Source: an uncultured Oscillibacter sp. (lineage in GTDB: Bacteria > Bacillota > Clostridia > Oscillospirales > Oscillospiraceae). Taken from it: a stretch of 64,000 bases of DNA. The position numbers and the translations under genes were made by a program. Location of the stretch: assembly GCA_910578935.1 (NCBI GenBank), contig CAJTSM010000002.1, positions 1 to 64,000 on the forward strand, given 5' to 3'. Below the pieces are notes generated by a model. The model saw only the letters and a program-made list of their open reading frames with translations, was not told the origin of the DNA and made no database searches. Positions 24,400 to 33,076 of this stretch are shown here, in pieces (positions within the stretch are counted from its first letter, which is position 1; each line of letters begins with the position of its first letter).

Positions 24400-24420
24400 C
24401 CAGGCAGTTATTGACAAATG

Positions 24421-24429
24421 TGGTATAAT
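24421..24429 (+). promoter_or_regulatory. extended -10 promoter of the small toxin
   Basis: TGTGG followed by TATAAT (24424-24429) gives an extended -10; TTGACA at 24411-24416 is too close (7 bases) to act as its -35. Start expected near 24436. Confidence 0.55.
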
Positions 24430-24457
24430 CGAAACAGGCAGGAGAGGCGGGGTCCAT

Positions 24458-24478
24458 CCTCTTTCAAGTGGAAAGAGG
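24458..24478 (+). promoter_or_regulatory. hairpin that hides the toxin ribosome binding site
   Basis: CCTCTTTC (24458-24465), 5-base loop, GAAAGAGG (24471-24478): an exact 8-bp stem whose right arm contains the AGAGG of the toxin ribosome binding site. Sequestered start sites are usual for type I toxin mRNAs. Confidence 0.65.
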
Positions 24479-24486
24479 TGAGGCCT

Positions 24487-24564
24487 ATGAGCGCATTGGA
24501 GGTCATCGCACTACTTACGCTTGTGATTGCGGCCATCCAGTTAGGTTTTAACCTAAAGAAATAA
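24487..24564 (+). CDS. 25-residue holin-like peptide, type I toxin candidate
   Basis: The peptide has a short polar start (MSALE), a single hydrophobic helix (about 6-21) and a C-terminal NLKK. This matches the build of the small holin-like toxins of Bacillota (TxpA/BsrG type), which insert into the membrane. Its mRNA has a leader hairpin covering the ribosome binding site, and a convergent antisense promoter with consensus -35 and -10 lies 100 bases beyond the stop codon. The size is below normal gene-calling limits, so it could easily be missed. Toxicity is inferred from layout only. Confidence 0.68.
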   Translation: MSALEVIALLTLVIAAIQLGFNLKK

Positions 24565-24663
24565 GCCGCCCCCCAAGCCCTAGCGGAAGACGGCATATTC
24601 TCAAGCTATAAACTTGGAAGAGTTTGACCGCCATCCGGCTAGCACCCGGCTGACCGCCCTCTT
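24556..24663 (-). ncRNA. antisense RNA, type I antitoxin candidate
   Basis: Transcription from the consensus minus-strand promoter at 24670-24698 would start near 24663 and run into the 3' end of the toxin mRNA. A GCCG/CGGC hairpin followed by TTATTTCTTT near 24556-24590 is a possible terminator. The overlap with the toxin 3' region is the arrangement seen in the TxpA/RatA and BsrG/SR4 pairs. The 3' end is approximate. Confidence 0.6.
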
Positions 24664-24669
24664 TCCTCT

Positions 24670-24698
24670 ATTATACCCAACCCCGCCCCGGCTGTCAA
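24670..24698 (-). promoter_or_regulatory. consensus promoter of the antisense RNA
   Basis: Minus-strand TTGACA (24693-24698), 17-base spacer, TATAAT (24670-24675): exact consensus in both boxes. Confidence 0.85.
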
Positions 24699-24726
24699 GG
24701 GGCGGCACGAATTTAGGAGTGTCCAG

Positions 24727-24850
24727 CTGCGCATTCTATAACAGGGCCATCGTGCAGGGGCCGCCGCCCCCGGCGGCCCGCCGGTACAAGGATTGGCGCA
24801 TCAGGCCGCCCAAGGGGGCGGCCCCCACAGGATCAAATCTCCCCATTGGA
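24727..24850 (+). repeat. dispersed repeat, copy A (about 125 bp)
   Basis: This non-coding repeat is nearly identical to the inverted copy at 38649-38775. Shared blocks include ATAACAGGGCCATCGTG, CCGGTACAAGGATTGG and ACAGGATCAAATCTCCCCAT. It carries GC-rich palindromic cores GGGGCCGCC/GGCGGCCCC. It lies between the antisense RNA promoter and the metallo-hydrolase gene. Confidence 0.85.
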
Positions 24851-24878
24851 CACGCCCTACGAATTTGGAGGTCCTCCT

Positions 24879-25706
24879 ATGAAAATCGTCACCCTGTTGG
24901 AAAACACCGCCCGCCGGCCGGGCCTCACCGCCGCCCGGGGACTTTCCCTTTATGTGGAGGCGGCCGGGCACAGAGTCCTCTTTGACATGGGGCCCGACGG
25001 GGCCTTCCTGGAGAACGCCCGGGCCCTGGGGATCGACCTCTCCGCCGCGGACGCCGCCGTGCTGTCCCACGGCCACTCGGACCACGGCGGGGGGCTTGCG
25101 GCCTTCTGCGAAATCAATTCCACAGCCAAAATCTATCTCCGCCGGGAGGCTCTGGGGGCCTATTACGCCGTGCTGCCGGGACAGGAGCCGGGCTACATCG
25201 GCCTTCCCCCGGAGCTGGAGCGCCTGGCGGGACGGTTCGTTTTCACCGGGGAGCGGGAAAACCTGGGAGACGGCCTGACCCTGTTTTCCGGCGTGGAGGA
25301 CGACAAAACCCTCCGGGCTGTGGCGCCCAAGCTTCAGGAGCGGACCGGGGAGGGCTTCCGGCCCGACGGCTTCGCCCACGAACAGCACCTGCTGGTGGAG
25401 GAGGATGGCAAGGCCGCCCTCCTGGCGGGCTGCGGGCACTTGGGGATCGTAAACACCCTCCGGGCGGCGGAGCGTCTTCTGGGACGGAGGCCCGACGTGG
25501 TCTTCGGCGGCTTCCACCTCTTCGAGCTGACCCCCGGCGCGCCGGAAGCGGAGGAGCTGATCCAAGCCACGGCGAAGGAGCTGGCCAAGGGGAATACGGT
25601 TTACTACACCGGCCACTGCACCGGGGACTGGGCCTATGGGCGGCTCCGGGAAACTCTGGGGGACCGCCTCCGGCCCATGGACTGCGGCGCGTCGGCGGAG
25701 CTTTGA
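24879..25706 (+). CDS. MBL-fold metallo-hydrolase
   Basis: This 275-residue metallo-beta-lactamase-fold protein has the metal-binding motif HGHSDHGGG at about 64-72 (HxHxDH), a further GCGHLGIVNT at about 187 and a final GHCTGD near 246. It resembles the cytosolic relatives once linked to dihydropterin or methanopterin metabolism; the true substrate is unknown. The start is ATG 24879 with TTGGAGG 8 bases upstream. It is separated from mutS by 130 bases that hold no gene; a fragment similar to the dispersed repeats lies at about 25756-25772. Confidence 0.88.
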   Translation: MKIVTLLENTARRPGLTAARGLSLYVEAAGHRVLFDMGPDGAFLENARALGIDLSAADAAVLSHGHSDHGGGLAAFCEINSTAKIYLRREALGAYYAVLPGQEPGYIGLPPELERLAGRFVFTGERENLGDGLTLFSGVEDDKTLRAVAPKLQERTGEGFRPDGFAHEQHLLVEEDGKAALLAGCGHLGIVNTLRAAERLLGRRPDVVFGGFHLFELTPGAPEAEELIQATAKELAKGNTVYYTGHCTGDWAYGRLRETLGDRLRPMDCGASAEL

Positions 25707-25836
25707 GCCTGGAGCCTCTTTAAAAAGACTCCCGGACCATCTTCAAAATTCGGACGGCGGCCCCCATAGGAGCCGGCCTCCCCTGTTTGCCGGGAATTCC
25801 GGTGTTTGCTATCTATAGAGAGAAGTGAGGTATCCT

Positions 25837-28443
25837 ATGGCAGAGCTGACCCCGATGATGAAGCAGTACTTGGAGATCAAGGAGCAGCATCCGGACTCCA
25901 TTTTGTTCTTCCGCCTGGGCGATTTCTACGAGATGTTCGCCGAGGACGCCAAGCTTGCCTCCCGGGAGCTGGATTTGACCCTCACCAGCCGGGACAAGGG
26001 GCGGCGGTCGAAGCCGGAGGAAGAACAGATCCCCATGTGCGGCATCCCCTACCACGCCAGCGAGAGTTACATCGCCCGGCTGATCGCCAAGGGTTATAAG
26101 GTCGCCATCTGCGAGCAGATGGAGGACCCCGCCGCGGCCAAGGGGCTGGTGAAGCGGGACATCATCCGGGTGGTCACCCCGGGAACGGTCACCGACGCGG
26201 CCTGCCTGGAGGAAAAAGCCAGCAACTTTATCTGCGCCGTGTACGCCGGCTCCCGGTCCGCAGGGGTCGCCTTCTGCGACATCACCACCGGCCGGGCCCA
26301 CCTCACCTCCTTCACCGGGAAGGACCGGATCGAGCATGTGATCAACGAACTGGGGCGCTTTTCCCCCGCCGAGGCAGTGCTGAACGACGGGGCCTTTTCC
26401 GACGCGGCTCTTGTAACGGCGCTGCGGGAGAAGTTCCGCTGCCGGGCGGAGAAGGCCGGAGAGCGGCGTTTTCTCCTGCCGGAGGCGGAGCGGAACATCC
26501 GCAGACAGTTCGGCGAGGACGCCTGGAACCGCCTCCCGGCGGCGGCCCCTGCCGCGGCCATGGCCCTGGGAGGGCTGCTGCACTACTTATACGAAACCCA
26601 AAAGACGGACCTCTCCTATATCAACGATCTGGACTATTACGAGCAGGGCCGGTTCATGGAGCTGGACCTGACCGCCCGGCGGAACCTGGAACTGACCCAG
26701 ACCTTGCGGGGCAAGGAGAAAAAGGGCAGCCTTCTCTGGGTGCTGGACCGTACCCAGACCCCCATGGGGGGCCGGTGCCTCCGGAGCTGGCTGGAGCGGC
26801 CCCTTTTGAACGTGGCCGCCATCACCCGGAGAAACGGAGCCGTGGCGGCCCTGGTGGACCGGACCATCGACCGGGAGGAGCTGATCGCCGCCCTCTCGGG
26901 CCTGGGGGACCTGGAGCGGCTGATCGGCCGCATCGTCTACGGCAGCGCCGGGGGGCGGGACCTGAGCTCCCTCCGCTCCGCCATTGAGAAACTGCCGGGA
27001 ATCCGGGAACGGCTGTCGGCCTTTCCGGACCGCCGCCTCTCGGAGCTGGCGGCGGAGATGGACCCTTTGGAGGACCTGGGAAAGCGCATCGCGGAAACCA
27101 TCTGCGACGAGCCCCCCTTCTCCGTCCGGGAGGGGGATTTGATCCGGGACGGCTTCCACCCGGAGGTGGACCGCCTGCGGCACATTCTGAAAAACGGCAA
27201 GGGCGTCATCCCCGAGATGGAGGCCCGGGAGCGGGAGCGCACCGGCATCCGCACCCTGAAAATCAAGTACAACAAAGTCTTCGGCTACACCATTGAAGTC
27301 TCCAACAGCTTCAAGGGGGAAGTGCCGGACACCTATATCCGTAAGCAGACCCTGGCCGGGGCGGAGCGGTACATCACCCAGGAACTGAAGGAACTGGAGA
27401 ACTCCATCCTCACCGCCTCCGAACGGGTGGTGGCTCTGGAGTACGAACTGTTCACCCAGCTCCGCCAGGAGATTTCCGCCGCGTCAAACCGGGTCTTGAA
27501 AACCGCCGGGGCCGTGGCGGAGACGGACGCCCTGGCGTCCCTTGCCGCCGTGGCGGCGCGGAACCGCTACTGCCGCCCCGATATAGACGAATCCGGAATC
27601 ATCGAGATTAAAGACGGCCGCCACCCGGTGGTGGAGCAGGTCCTGCGGGACGCGCCCTTTGTCCCCAACGACACGTTTCTGGGCGAAAAAGAGAACCGGG
27701 TCGCCATCATCACCGGCCCCAACATGGCGGGCAAGTCCACCTACATGCGCCAGGTGGCCCTCACCGTCCTGATGGCCCAGATGGGCAGCTTTGTCCCCGC
27801 TTCCCACGCCCGGATCGGCGTGGTGGACCGCATCTTTACCCGGGTGGGGGCCAGCGACGACCTTGCCGCCGGGCAGTCCACCTTTATGGTGGAAATGACG
27901 GAGGTGGCGGACATCCTCCGCTGCGCCACGAAGCGCTCTCTTCTAATCTTGGACGAGATCGGGCGGGGCACCTCCACATTTGACGGCATGAGCATCGCCC
28001 GGGCGGTGCTGGAGCAGTGCGCAAACCCCAAAACTCTGGGGGCCAAGACCCTCTTCGCCACCCATTACCACGAGCTGACGGAGCTGGAGGACTCTCTCCC
28101 GGGAGCGGTGAACTACAACATTGCGGTCAAGGCCCGGGGAGAGGAGATCATTTTCCTCCGGAAGATTCTCCCCGGCGGGGCGGACCGGAGCTACGGCATC
28201 GAGGTGGCAAAGCTGGCGGGCCTTCCGGACAGTGTCCTCCAGCGGGCCCGCCAGGTGCTGGAGGAGCTGGAGAACGGGCACGGCGCGCAGCATGCCGCCC
28301 CCCGGAGGACGGCGGATCAGGTTTCCCTCAGCGCCATCGGCGAAGGGGAAGTGCTGGACGCCCTCCGCCGCTGCCAGCCGGATACGCTGACCCCCATTGA
28401 GGCCATGGGCCTTCTGTACGAGCTGAAGCGGAAATTGAGGTGA
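25837..28443 (+). CDS. mutS: DNA mismatch repair protein MutS
   Basis: This 868-residue mismatch-recognition ATPase has the N-terminal mismatch-binding motif FFRLGDFYEMF (FYE at about 29-31), connector, lever and clamp regions. The ATPase domain has Walker A TGPNMAGKST and Walker B LLILDEIGRGTSTFDG, and it ends in a C-terminal helix-turn-helix. The start is ATG 25837; an in-frame GTG at 25825 overlaps the GTGAGG that serves as ribosome binding site. It leads a plus-strand series that includes mutL 1.7 kb downstream, with two membrane-protein genes between. Confidence 0.98.
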   Translation: MAELTPMMKQYLEIKEQHPDSILFFRLGDFYEMFAEDAKLASRELDLTLTSRDKGRRSKPEEEQIPMCGIPYHASESYIARLIAKGYKVAICEQMEDPAAAKGLVKRDIIRVVTPGTVTDAACLEEKASNFICAVYAGSRSAGVAFCDITTGRAHLTSFTGKDRIEHVINELGRFSPAEAVLNDGAFSDAALVTALREKFRCRAEKAGERRFLLPEAERNIRRQFGEDAWNRLPAAAPAAAMALGGLLHYLYETQKTDLSYINDLDYYEQGRFMELDLTARRNLELTQTLRGKEKKGSLLWVLDRTQTPMGGRCLRSWLERPLLNVAAITRRNGAVAALVDRTIDREELIAALSGLGDLERLIGRIVYGSAGGRDLSSLRSAIEKLPGIRERLSAFPDRRLSELAAEMDPLEDLGKRIAETICDEPPFSVREGDLIRDGFHPEVDRLRHILKNGKGVIPEMEARERERTGIRTLKIKYNKVFGYTIEVSNSFKGEVPDTYIRKQTLAGAERYITQELKELENSILTASERVVALEYELFTQLRQEISAASNRVLKTAGAVAETDALASLAAVAARNRYCRPDIDESGIIEIKDGRHPVVEQVLRDAPFVPNDTFLGEKENRVAIITGPNMAGKSTYMRQVALTVLMAQMGSFVPASHARIGVVDRIFTRVGASDDLAAGQSTFMVEMTEVADILRCATKRSLLILDEIGRGTSTFDGMSIARAVLEQCANPKTLGAKTLFATHYHELTELEDSLPGAVNYNIAVKARGEEIIFLRKILPGGADRSYGIEVAKLAGLPDSVLQRARQVLEELENGHGAQHAAPRRTADQVSLSAIGEGEVLDALRRCQPDTLTPIEAMGLLYELKRKLR

Positions 28444-28453
28444 GAGGGCGCTT

Positions 28454-29164
28454 ATGGCGAAGAAAAAAGCGGCCGCCGGGCTGACCGGCCTGGAACGCTT
28501 CGGAGGCGGCGTGATCTTTCTGACTTTCTACCCCCTCTTTCCCCTGCTGGCGGGGCCCGTCCGGCAGCTGGCGGAGACGCTGTTGAACCAGCGCGTGTCG
28601 GACAGCTTCTTTGCCAGCATTTACTATTACATCTTTTTTGCCGCGGCGGTCATGGTGTTTCACAGCCTGCTGTCCAAGAGCAGCCGGCGCTTTCTGGACC
28701 ATCCCGTCCCGGCGCTGAAAACCGCCGGAGTCGGGCTGATCGCGTACTACGGCCTGGACCGGCTGATTTCTCAGCTGAGCGCGCCTTTGCTGAACCTGCC
28801 GGAGAATCTCAACGATACCGCCGCCTTTACCCAGGCGGGCAGCGCCCCCCATTCCACCTTGCTGTGCGTGGTCTTTCTGGCCCCCTTTGTGGAGGAGACG
28901 CTGTTCCGCGGGTGGGTATTCGGCGGTCTGAAGGAAAGGAGCCGCCCCGCGGCCTATCTGGCCAGCTGCGCCCTGTTCGCCCTGATTCACGTGTGGAGGC
29001 CCGCCCTGATGCTCCGGGACCCGGCCTACCTTTTGATGACGGTTCAATATCTGGCCCCCGGCCTGGCGCTGGCCTGGGCCTACGACCACTCCGGAACCCT
29101 TTGGGCCTCCATCGGGCTCCACGCCGGAGTCAACGCCCTGTCGGTGCTGGCGGGGTCCTTATAA
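28454..29164 (+). CDS. CPBP-family intramembrane metalloprotease
   Basis: This 236-residue integral membrane protein has about six hydrophobic segments. The family motif EETLFRGWVFGGL (EExxxR) lies near residue 150, FALIHVW follows (His ligand), and a C-terminal GLHAGVN carries the last conserved His. Members are Rce1/CAAX-type or bacteriocin-self-immunity proteases acting in the membrane. It is 10 bases after mutS and is probably read on the same transcript, though no functional tie to mismatch repair is known. Confidence 0.85.
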   Translation: MAKKKAAAGLTGLERFGGGVIFLTFYPLFPLLAGPVRQLAETLLNQRVSDSFFASIYYYIFFAAAVMVFHSLLSKSSRRFLDHPVPALKTAGVGLIAYYGLDRLISQLSAPLLNLPENLNDTAAFTQAGSAPHSTLLCVVFLAPFVEETLFRGWVFGGLKERSRPAAYLASCALFALIHVWRPALMLRDPAYLLMTVQYLAPGLALAWAYDHSGTLWASIGLHAGVNALSVLAGSL

Positions 29165-29203
29165 GTACGAGGGCGCCAAGCGCCCGGGAAAGAAGTTTTC
29201 ATC

Positions 29204-30115
29204 ATGAGTTTTCTCGACACCCTGGCGGAGATGATGGTAATCCTCTTTGCCATTGCCTGCGGATACGCCGCCAACCGCCTGGGAATCCTGGGCGGAGAAA
29301 CCGACAAAAAGGTTTCGAAGCTGCTTTTGACCATCACCATGCCCGCCATGATTCTGGGGGCCGTCTGCACCGGGGACACCCTGCCGGAGACGTCGGTGGT
29401 ACTGGGCGTGCTGCGGGTGGCCGCGGTGTTTTACCTGCTGGAATTCGCCTTTGCGCTCCTGATTCCCCGTCTGCTGGGGGGCACGCCGGGACAGCAGGGC
29501 GTCTGGCGCTATACCCTGGCCTTTCCAAACGTCGGCTTCATCGGCTATCCCGTGGCGGTGGCCCTCTTTGGCCCGGAGGCTTTGTTTTACGCGGTGATTC
29601 TGGTCCTGCCCTTCAATCTGCTGTCCTTTACTTTGGGGCCGCTGATGCTTACCGGGGCAAAGCGCTTCAGCCTCCGGCAGACGTTCTCCCCCTGCGTCGT
29701 CTTCTCCATCCTGGCCCTGGTTCTGGCTCTTGGTCGGCTGCGGCCCCCGGCGATCGTGGGAGAGGCCGCCGAATTTGTGGGCGGCATTACGGTGCCTCTT
29801 TCTTTGCTGTTCGTGGGGTCCCTGCTGGCGGGGCTGCCCATGGGGCGCCTGCTGGCCTCCCCCAGGCTGTGGATTTTGACGGCGGTGCGGCTGCTGGTGA
29901 TGCCCGCGGCCCTGTGTCCCATTCTCCGCTGGATGGGAACCGAGGCCATGATTTTGGGCATCGCCGTCACCCAGATGGCGATGCCCGCCGCCGTGAACGG
30001 CTCGCTGCTGTGCATGGAGTACGGCGGGGACGCAGAGTGCATGGCTCAGATCACCTTTGTCTCCACCCTGGCCTCCATCGTAACGATCCCGGTCATCGCG
30101 GCATGGCTGCTCTGA
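29204..30115 (+). CDS. AEC-family transporter (auxin efflux carrier type)
   Basis: This 303-residue membrane protein has about ten helices in two similar halves. The family features are an early CGYAANRLGIL, a TMPAMILGAV helix and a Pro-containing FPNVGFIGYPVAVALFG, and it ends with the typical STLASIVTIPVIAAWLL. AEC proteins export or import small organic acids such as malate. It is placed between the CPBP protease and mutL with short gaps. Substrate unknown. Confidence 0.88.
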   Translation: MSFLDTLAEMMVILFAIACGYAANRLGILGGETDKKVSKLLLTITMPAMILGAVCTGDTLPETSVVLGVLRVAAVFYLLEFAFALLIPRLLGGTPGQQGVWRYTLAFPNVGFIGYPVAVALFGPEALFYAVILVLPFNLLSFTLGPLMLTGAKRFSLRQTFSPCVVFSILALVLALGRLRPPAIVGEAAEFVGGITVPLSLLFVGSLLAGLPMGRLLASPRLWILTAVRLLVMPAALCPILRWMGTEAMILGIAVTQMAMPAAVNGSLLCMEYGGDAECMAQITFVSTLASIVTIPVIAAWLL

Positions 30116-30168
30116 TTCCCTCCTAAAGAGCCGCCACTTGCAAAAACGCGCAGAAAGGAAGTGGCCCT

Positions 30169-32127
30169 ATGCCTCAAATCCAGCAGCTTGCCCCTCACGT
30201 AGCGGACCTCATCGCCGCCGGAGAGGTGGTGGAGCGCCCCGCCAGCGTGGTAAAGGAGCTGGTAGAAAACGCCGTGGACGCCGGGGCCTCCGCCGTGGCG
30301 GTGGAACTCCGCCGGGGCGGCATGGGCCTGATTCGGGTGAGCGACAACGGCTGCGGCATTGCCGCCGCCGAACTGCCCACCGCCTTTCTCCGCCACGCGA
30401 CCTCTAAGCTCCGGGAACCGGAGGACCTGGGGAAAATCGGCACTTTGGGTTTCCGGGGGGAGGCCCTGGCGGCGATCTCCGCCGTCAGCCGGGTGGAAAT
30501 TCAAACCCGGCGGCGGGAGGACCGCGTAGGGGCGGTCCTTCGTTTGGAGGGCGGTATTCCCGGAGAGACAGAGGAATCCGGCGCCCCGGAGGGCACCACC
30601 ATCCTGGTCCGGGATCTCTTCTACAACACCCCCGCCCGGCTGAAATTCATGAAAAAAGACAGCGCCGAAGCGGCGGCGGCCGGGGGCCTGATGCAGCACC
30701 TGGCCCTGTCCCACCCCGATATTTCCTTCAAATTTTTGAAAGACGGCGCGGAAACCCTCCACACCCCCGGCGACGGGCGGCTGGACTCCGCGGTTTACGC
30801 TGCCCTGGGGCGGGACTTTGCCCGCAGTCTCCTCCCCGTGAGGGGAGGCGGGGACGGCGTCTCCGTTTCCGGCTTCATCACCCAGCCTCTCCAATGCCGC
30901 GGTTCCCGGTCCATGCAGGTCTTCTTTGTCAACGGCCGGTTTATCAAATCCCAGCTTTTGACGGCGGCGTTGGAGGAAGGGTATCGAAACCAGATCATGA
31001 AGGGCCGCTTCCCCGGCTGCGTGCTGGCGGTGACCCTGCCGGTGACGGCGGTGGATGTGAACGTCCACCCCGCCAAAACCCAGGTGAAGTTCGCCCAGGA
31101 GAAGGCCGTCTTTGACGCGGTGTACCACGCCGTCCTGGACAGTCTCGCGGAGTGGGGCGGTCCCATTCCGGCGTCCCCGGCGGCTCCGAAAGCGGCCGGA
31201 AATCCCCAGGGGGATTTCTTCCGGTCCATGGACGTGAAAACCTATCGGGAACAGGAGGCTTCCAAGCCCGCCGCCCCGCCGCCAAAGGCCCCCCGCCCCG
31301 CCTGGAACACGGAGCGGGCGGGGTTCAGACTGTCGGACAGCGCTCCGCCCCTCTCCCGAAAACAGCCCCCGGAGCGCCCCGTCCCGGGGAGCAGGGCGCC
31401 CTTCCCGCCCCTGCGGGGAGACGCGCCGGATTCGGTTTTAAAGCCGGAGCCCGCGCCCCCGGTGACTCAGGCGGCCTTCCCGGCGGCGGAGCCGCCTTTC
31501 GTCCCGGCCATTCCCCGGCGGGAAACGGAGCTGCCGGGGCAGGAAGCTCTGGAGTCCGCGGAAGAGGCCCCCTGGCGGATTGCCGGGGAAGTTCTGCGGA
31601 CCTATATCGTCTGCGAGAGCGGGGACGGCTGCGTTTGGCTGATCGACAAGCACGCCGCCCATGAGCGCGTCAACTTTGACCGGCTGAACGCCGCCCTGGA
31701 ACCTCCCATGCGCCAGGCTCTTCTGACTCCCGCCGCTGTGGAGCTGGGGCGGGAGGACGGGGCGCTGCTGCTGGAGAATCTGCCCCTGCTGGAGGAGTTC
31801 GGCTTTTCCTGCGAGGATTTCGGCGGCGGCGCCGTACTGGTCCGGGAGGTCCCGGCGGACCTGGACGCCGGGGACGTGGCCGCCACATTGGAGGAGATCG
31901 CCGGGAAACTCCGGTCCGGGCGGTCCCCGGCGCAGCGGCGGGAAGCCCTGCTCCACACCATGGCCTGTAAGGCCGCCGTCAAGGCCGGCTGGAAGAGCGG
32001 GCCGGAGGAACTCCGGGTGCTGGCGGACAAAGTTCAAAGCGGCGAGATCCGCTACTGCCCCCACGGCAGGCCCGTGGCGGTGAAGCTGACCAAGTACGAA
32101 TTGGAGAAGATGTTCAAACGGGCCTAG
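30169..32127 (+). CDS. mutL: DNA mismatch repair protein MutL
   Basis: This 652-residue protein has a GHKL ATPase N-terminus: IAAGEVVERPASVVKELVENAVDAG (about 18-42), DNGCGI and GFRGEALAAISAV. A Pro-rich linker (about 335-455) joins it to a C-terminal domain with DKHAAHERVNFD, ACKAAVKAG and CPHGRP. These C-terminal motifs mark the endonuclease-type MutL used by bacteria without MutH; the last acidic position of the DQHA-x2-E-x4-E motif is Asp. The ribosome binding site is AAAGGAAG. MutS is encoded upstream on the same strand. Confidence 0.97.
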   Translation: MPQIQQLAPHVADLIAAGEVVERPASVVKELVENAVDAGASAVAVELRRGGMGLIRVSDNGCGIAAAELPTAFLRHATSKLREPEDLGKIGTLGFRGEALAAISAVSRVEIQTRRREDRVGAVLRLEGGIPGETEESGAPEGTTILVRDLFYNTPARLKFMKKDSAEAAAAGGLMQHLALSHPDISFKFLKDGAETLHTPGDGRLDSAVYAALGRDFARSLLPVRGGGDGVSVSGFITQPLQCRGSRSMQVFFVNGRFIKSQLLTAALEEGYRNQIMKGRFPGCVLAVTLPVTAVDVNVHPAKTQVKFAQEKAVFDAVYHAVLDSLAEWGGPIPASPAAPKAAGNPQGDFFRSMDVKTYREQEASKPAAPPPKAPRPAWNTERAGFRLSDSAPPLSRKQPPERPVPGSRAPFPPLRGDAPDSVLKPEPAPPVTQAAFPAAEPPFVPAIPRRETELPGQEALESAEEAPWRIAGEVLRTYIVCESGDGCVWLIDKHAAHERVNFDRLNAALEPPMRQALLTPAAVELGREDGALLLENLPLLEEFGFSCEDFGGGAVLVREVPADLDAGDVAATLEEIAGKLRSGRSPAQRREALLHTMACKAAVKAGWKSGPEELRVLADKVQSGEIRYCPHGRPVAVKLTKYELEKMFKRA

Positions 32128-32154
32128 CCCTATTTGAAACCGGCGGAAAGCCGG

Positions 32155-32275
32155 TCCGGCCGGATTGTTCTCTCAGGCAAGGCGCTTGGCGCGGGAACCC
32201 CGGTGGATTTTAAGACAAATCAACGCAGTTGCGGCGGCCCCGGACGCTCTAAAACAGCGTTTTGAGAATTTGGAG
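32155..32275 (+). repeat. dispersed repeat family 2, copy 1
   Basis: This resembles 41697-41812: GGCCGGAT, TTCT, GGCAAGGC, CGCGGGAA, GGATT, AAGA, AAATCAACGC and GCGTTTTGA occur in the same order and spacing in both. It is non-coding and lies directly downstream of mutL. Divergence is considerable, so boundaries are approximate. Confidence 0.55.
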
Positions 32276-32299
32276 ACGCCCGTTAGGGAGGACAGCGGC

Positions 32300-32488
32300 A
32301 TGGAAAAGCGGTTTGTGAAAACTTACAGTCAGGGCGTTGTGGGCAGCGGCTTTGAAATTTACGTGGACCGGGAAACCGGCGTGCATTATCTCTCCCATTG
32401 GGGCGGTGGCGGAGGCGGCCTGACGCCGCTGCTGGACCGGGAGGGCAAACCCATCATTACCACTGTATTGGACGAGGAATCATCATGA
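32300..32488 (+). CDS. DUF6440-like small protein
   Basis: This 62-residue cytosolic protein has the pattern IYVDRETGVHYL, a run of Gly and then GGLTPLLDREGKPI, which I associate with the small uncharacterised DUF6440-type family of clostridia. ATG 32300 has GGGAGG 8 bases upstream. Its stop overlaps the start of the next gene (ATGA), so the two are translationally coupled. Role unknown. Confidence 0.75.
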   Translation: MEKRFVKTYSQGVVGSGFEIYVDRETGVHYLSHWGGGGGGLTPLLDREGKPIITTVLDEESS

Positions 32489-33075
32489 AACTTTTATTTG
32501 TTGACGGCTGCATCAGCCAGCGGGGCCCCCAGTCCCGCACCCGCCGCCTGGCGGACGCCTTCTTTGCCGCCTTCCGGGAAACCCATCCGGAAACGAAGGT
32601 CGAAACCGTGGAGGTGGCGAAACTGGGGCTGAGGCCCTTCCTCCTCCCCGACCTGGAGGAACGGGAGGCCCTGGCTTCCGTGGAGGCCTTTGACGCGCCG
32701 GTATTCGCCCTGGCCCGGCAGTTCCGGCAGGCGGACAAAATCGTGGTGGCCGCCCCCTTTTGGGATCTGAGCTTCCCCTCCGCCCTGCGGATTTACATTG
32801 AGCACATCTCCGCCTGCGGCCTCACCTACCACTACGAGCAGGACGGCTGCCACGGGGACTGCAAAGCCTCCCGGCTGGCCTATCTTACCACCGGCGGGGA
32901 TTTTGAAAAGCCCGAGAGCCTGGGGGTTCTCTACTGGAAGCAGCTGGCCGCTATGTTCGGCGTCCCGCAGTTTGACTACGTCTTCGCCGGGGGGCTGGAC
33001 GTGGACCCAGCCAAGGTCCCGGAAATCATGGACGCCGCCTGTGAACAGGCCCGGGCTCTGGGCCGGAATTTCTGA
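32485..33075 (+). CDS. flavodoxin-fold NAD(P)H oxidoreductase
   Basis: This 196-residue flavodoxin-like protein has the N-terminal LLFVDGCISQRGPQSRTRRLADAF, a phosphate-binding-loop position for FMN, and a central KIVVAAPFWDLSFPSALRIYIEHI segment typical of NQO1/AzoR-type FMN-dependent reductases. It probably transfers electrons from NAD(P)H to quinones or similar acceptors. It overlaps the DUF6440-like gene by four bases and is followed by miaA after a single base, so this is a tight operon. Confidence 0.85.
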   Translation: MKLLFVDGCISQRGPQSRTRRLADAFFAAFRETHPETKVETVEVAKLGLRPFLLPDLEEREALASVEAFDAPVFALARQFRQADKIVVAAPFWDLSFPSALRIYIEHISACGLTYHYEQDGCHGDCKASRLAYLTTGGDFEKPESLGVLYWKQLAAMFGVPQFDYVFAGGLDVDPAKVPEIMDAACEQARALGRNF

Positions 33076-33076
33076 C

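Noticed and set aside
24411..24429. TTGACA and TATAAT before the toxin as one promoter
   Set aside because: They are only 7 bases apart; the -10 with its extended TGG is the usable part.
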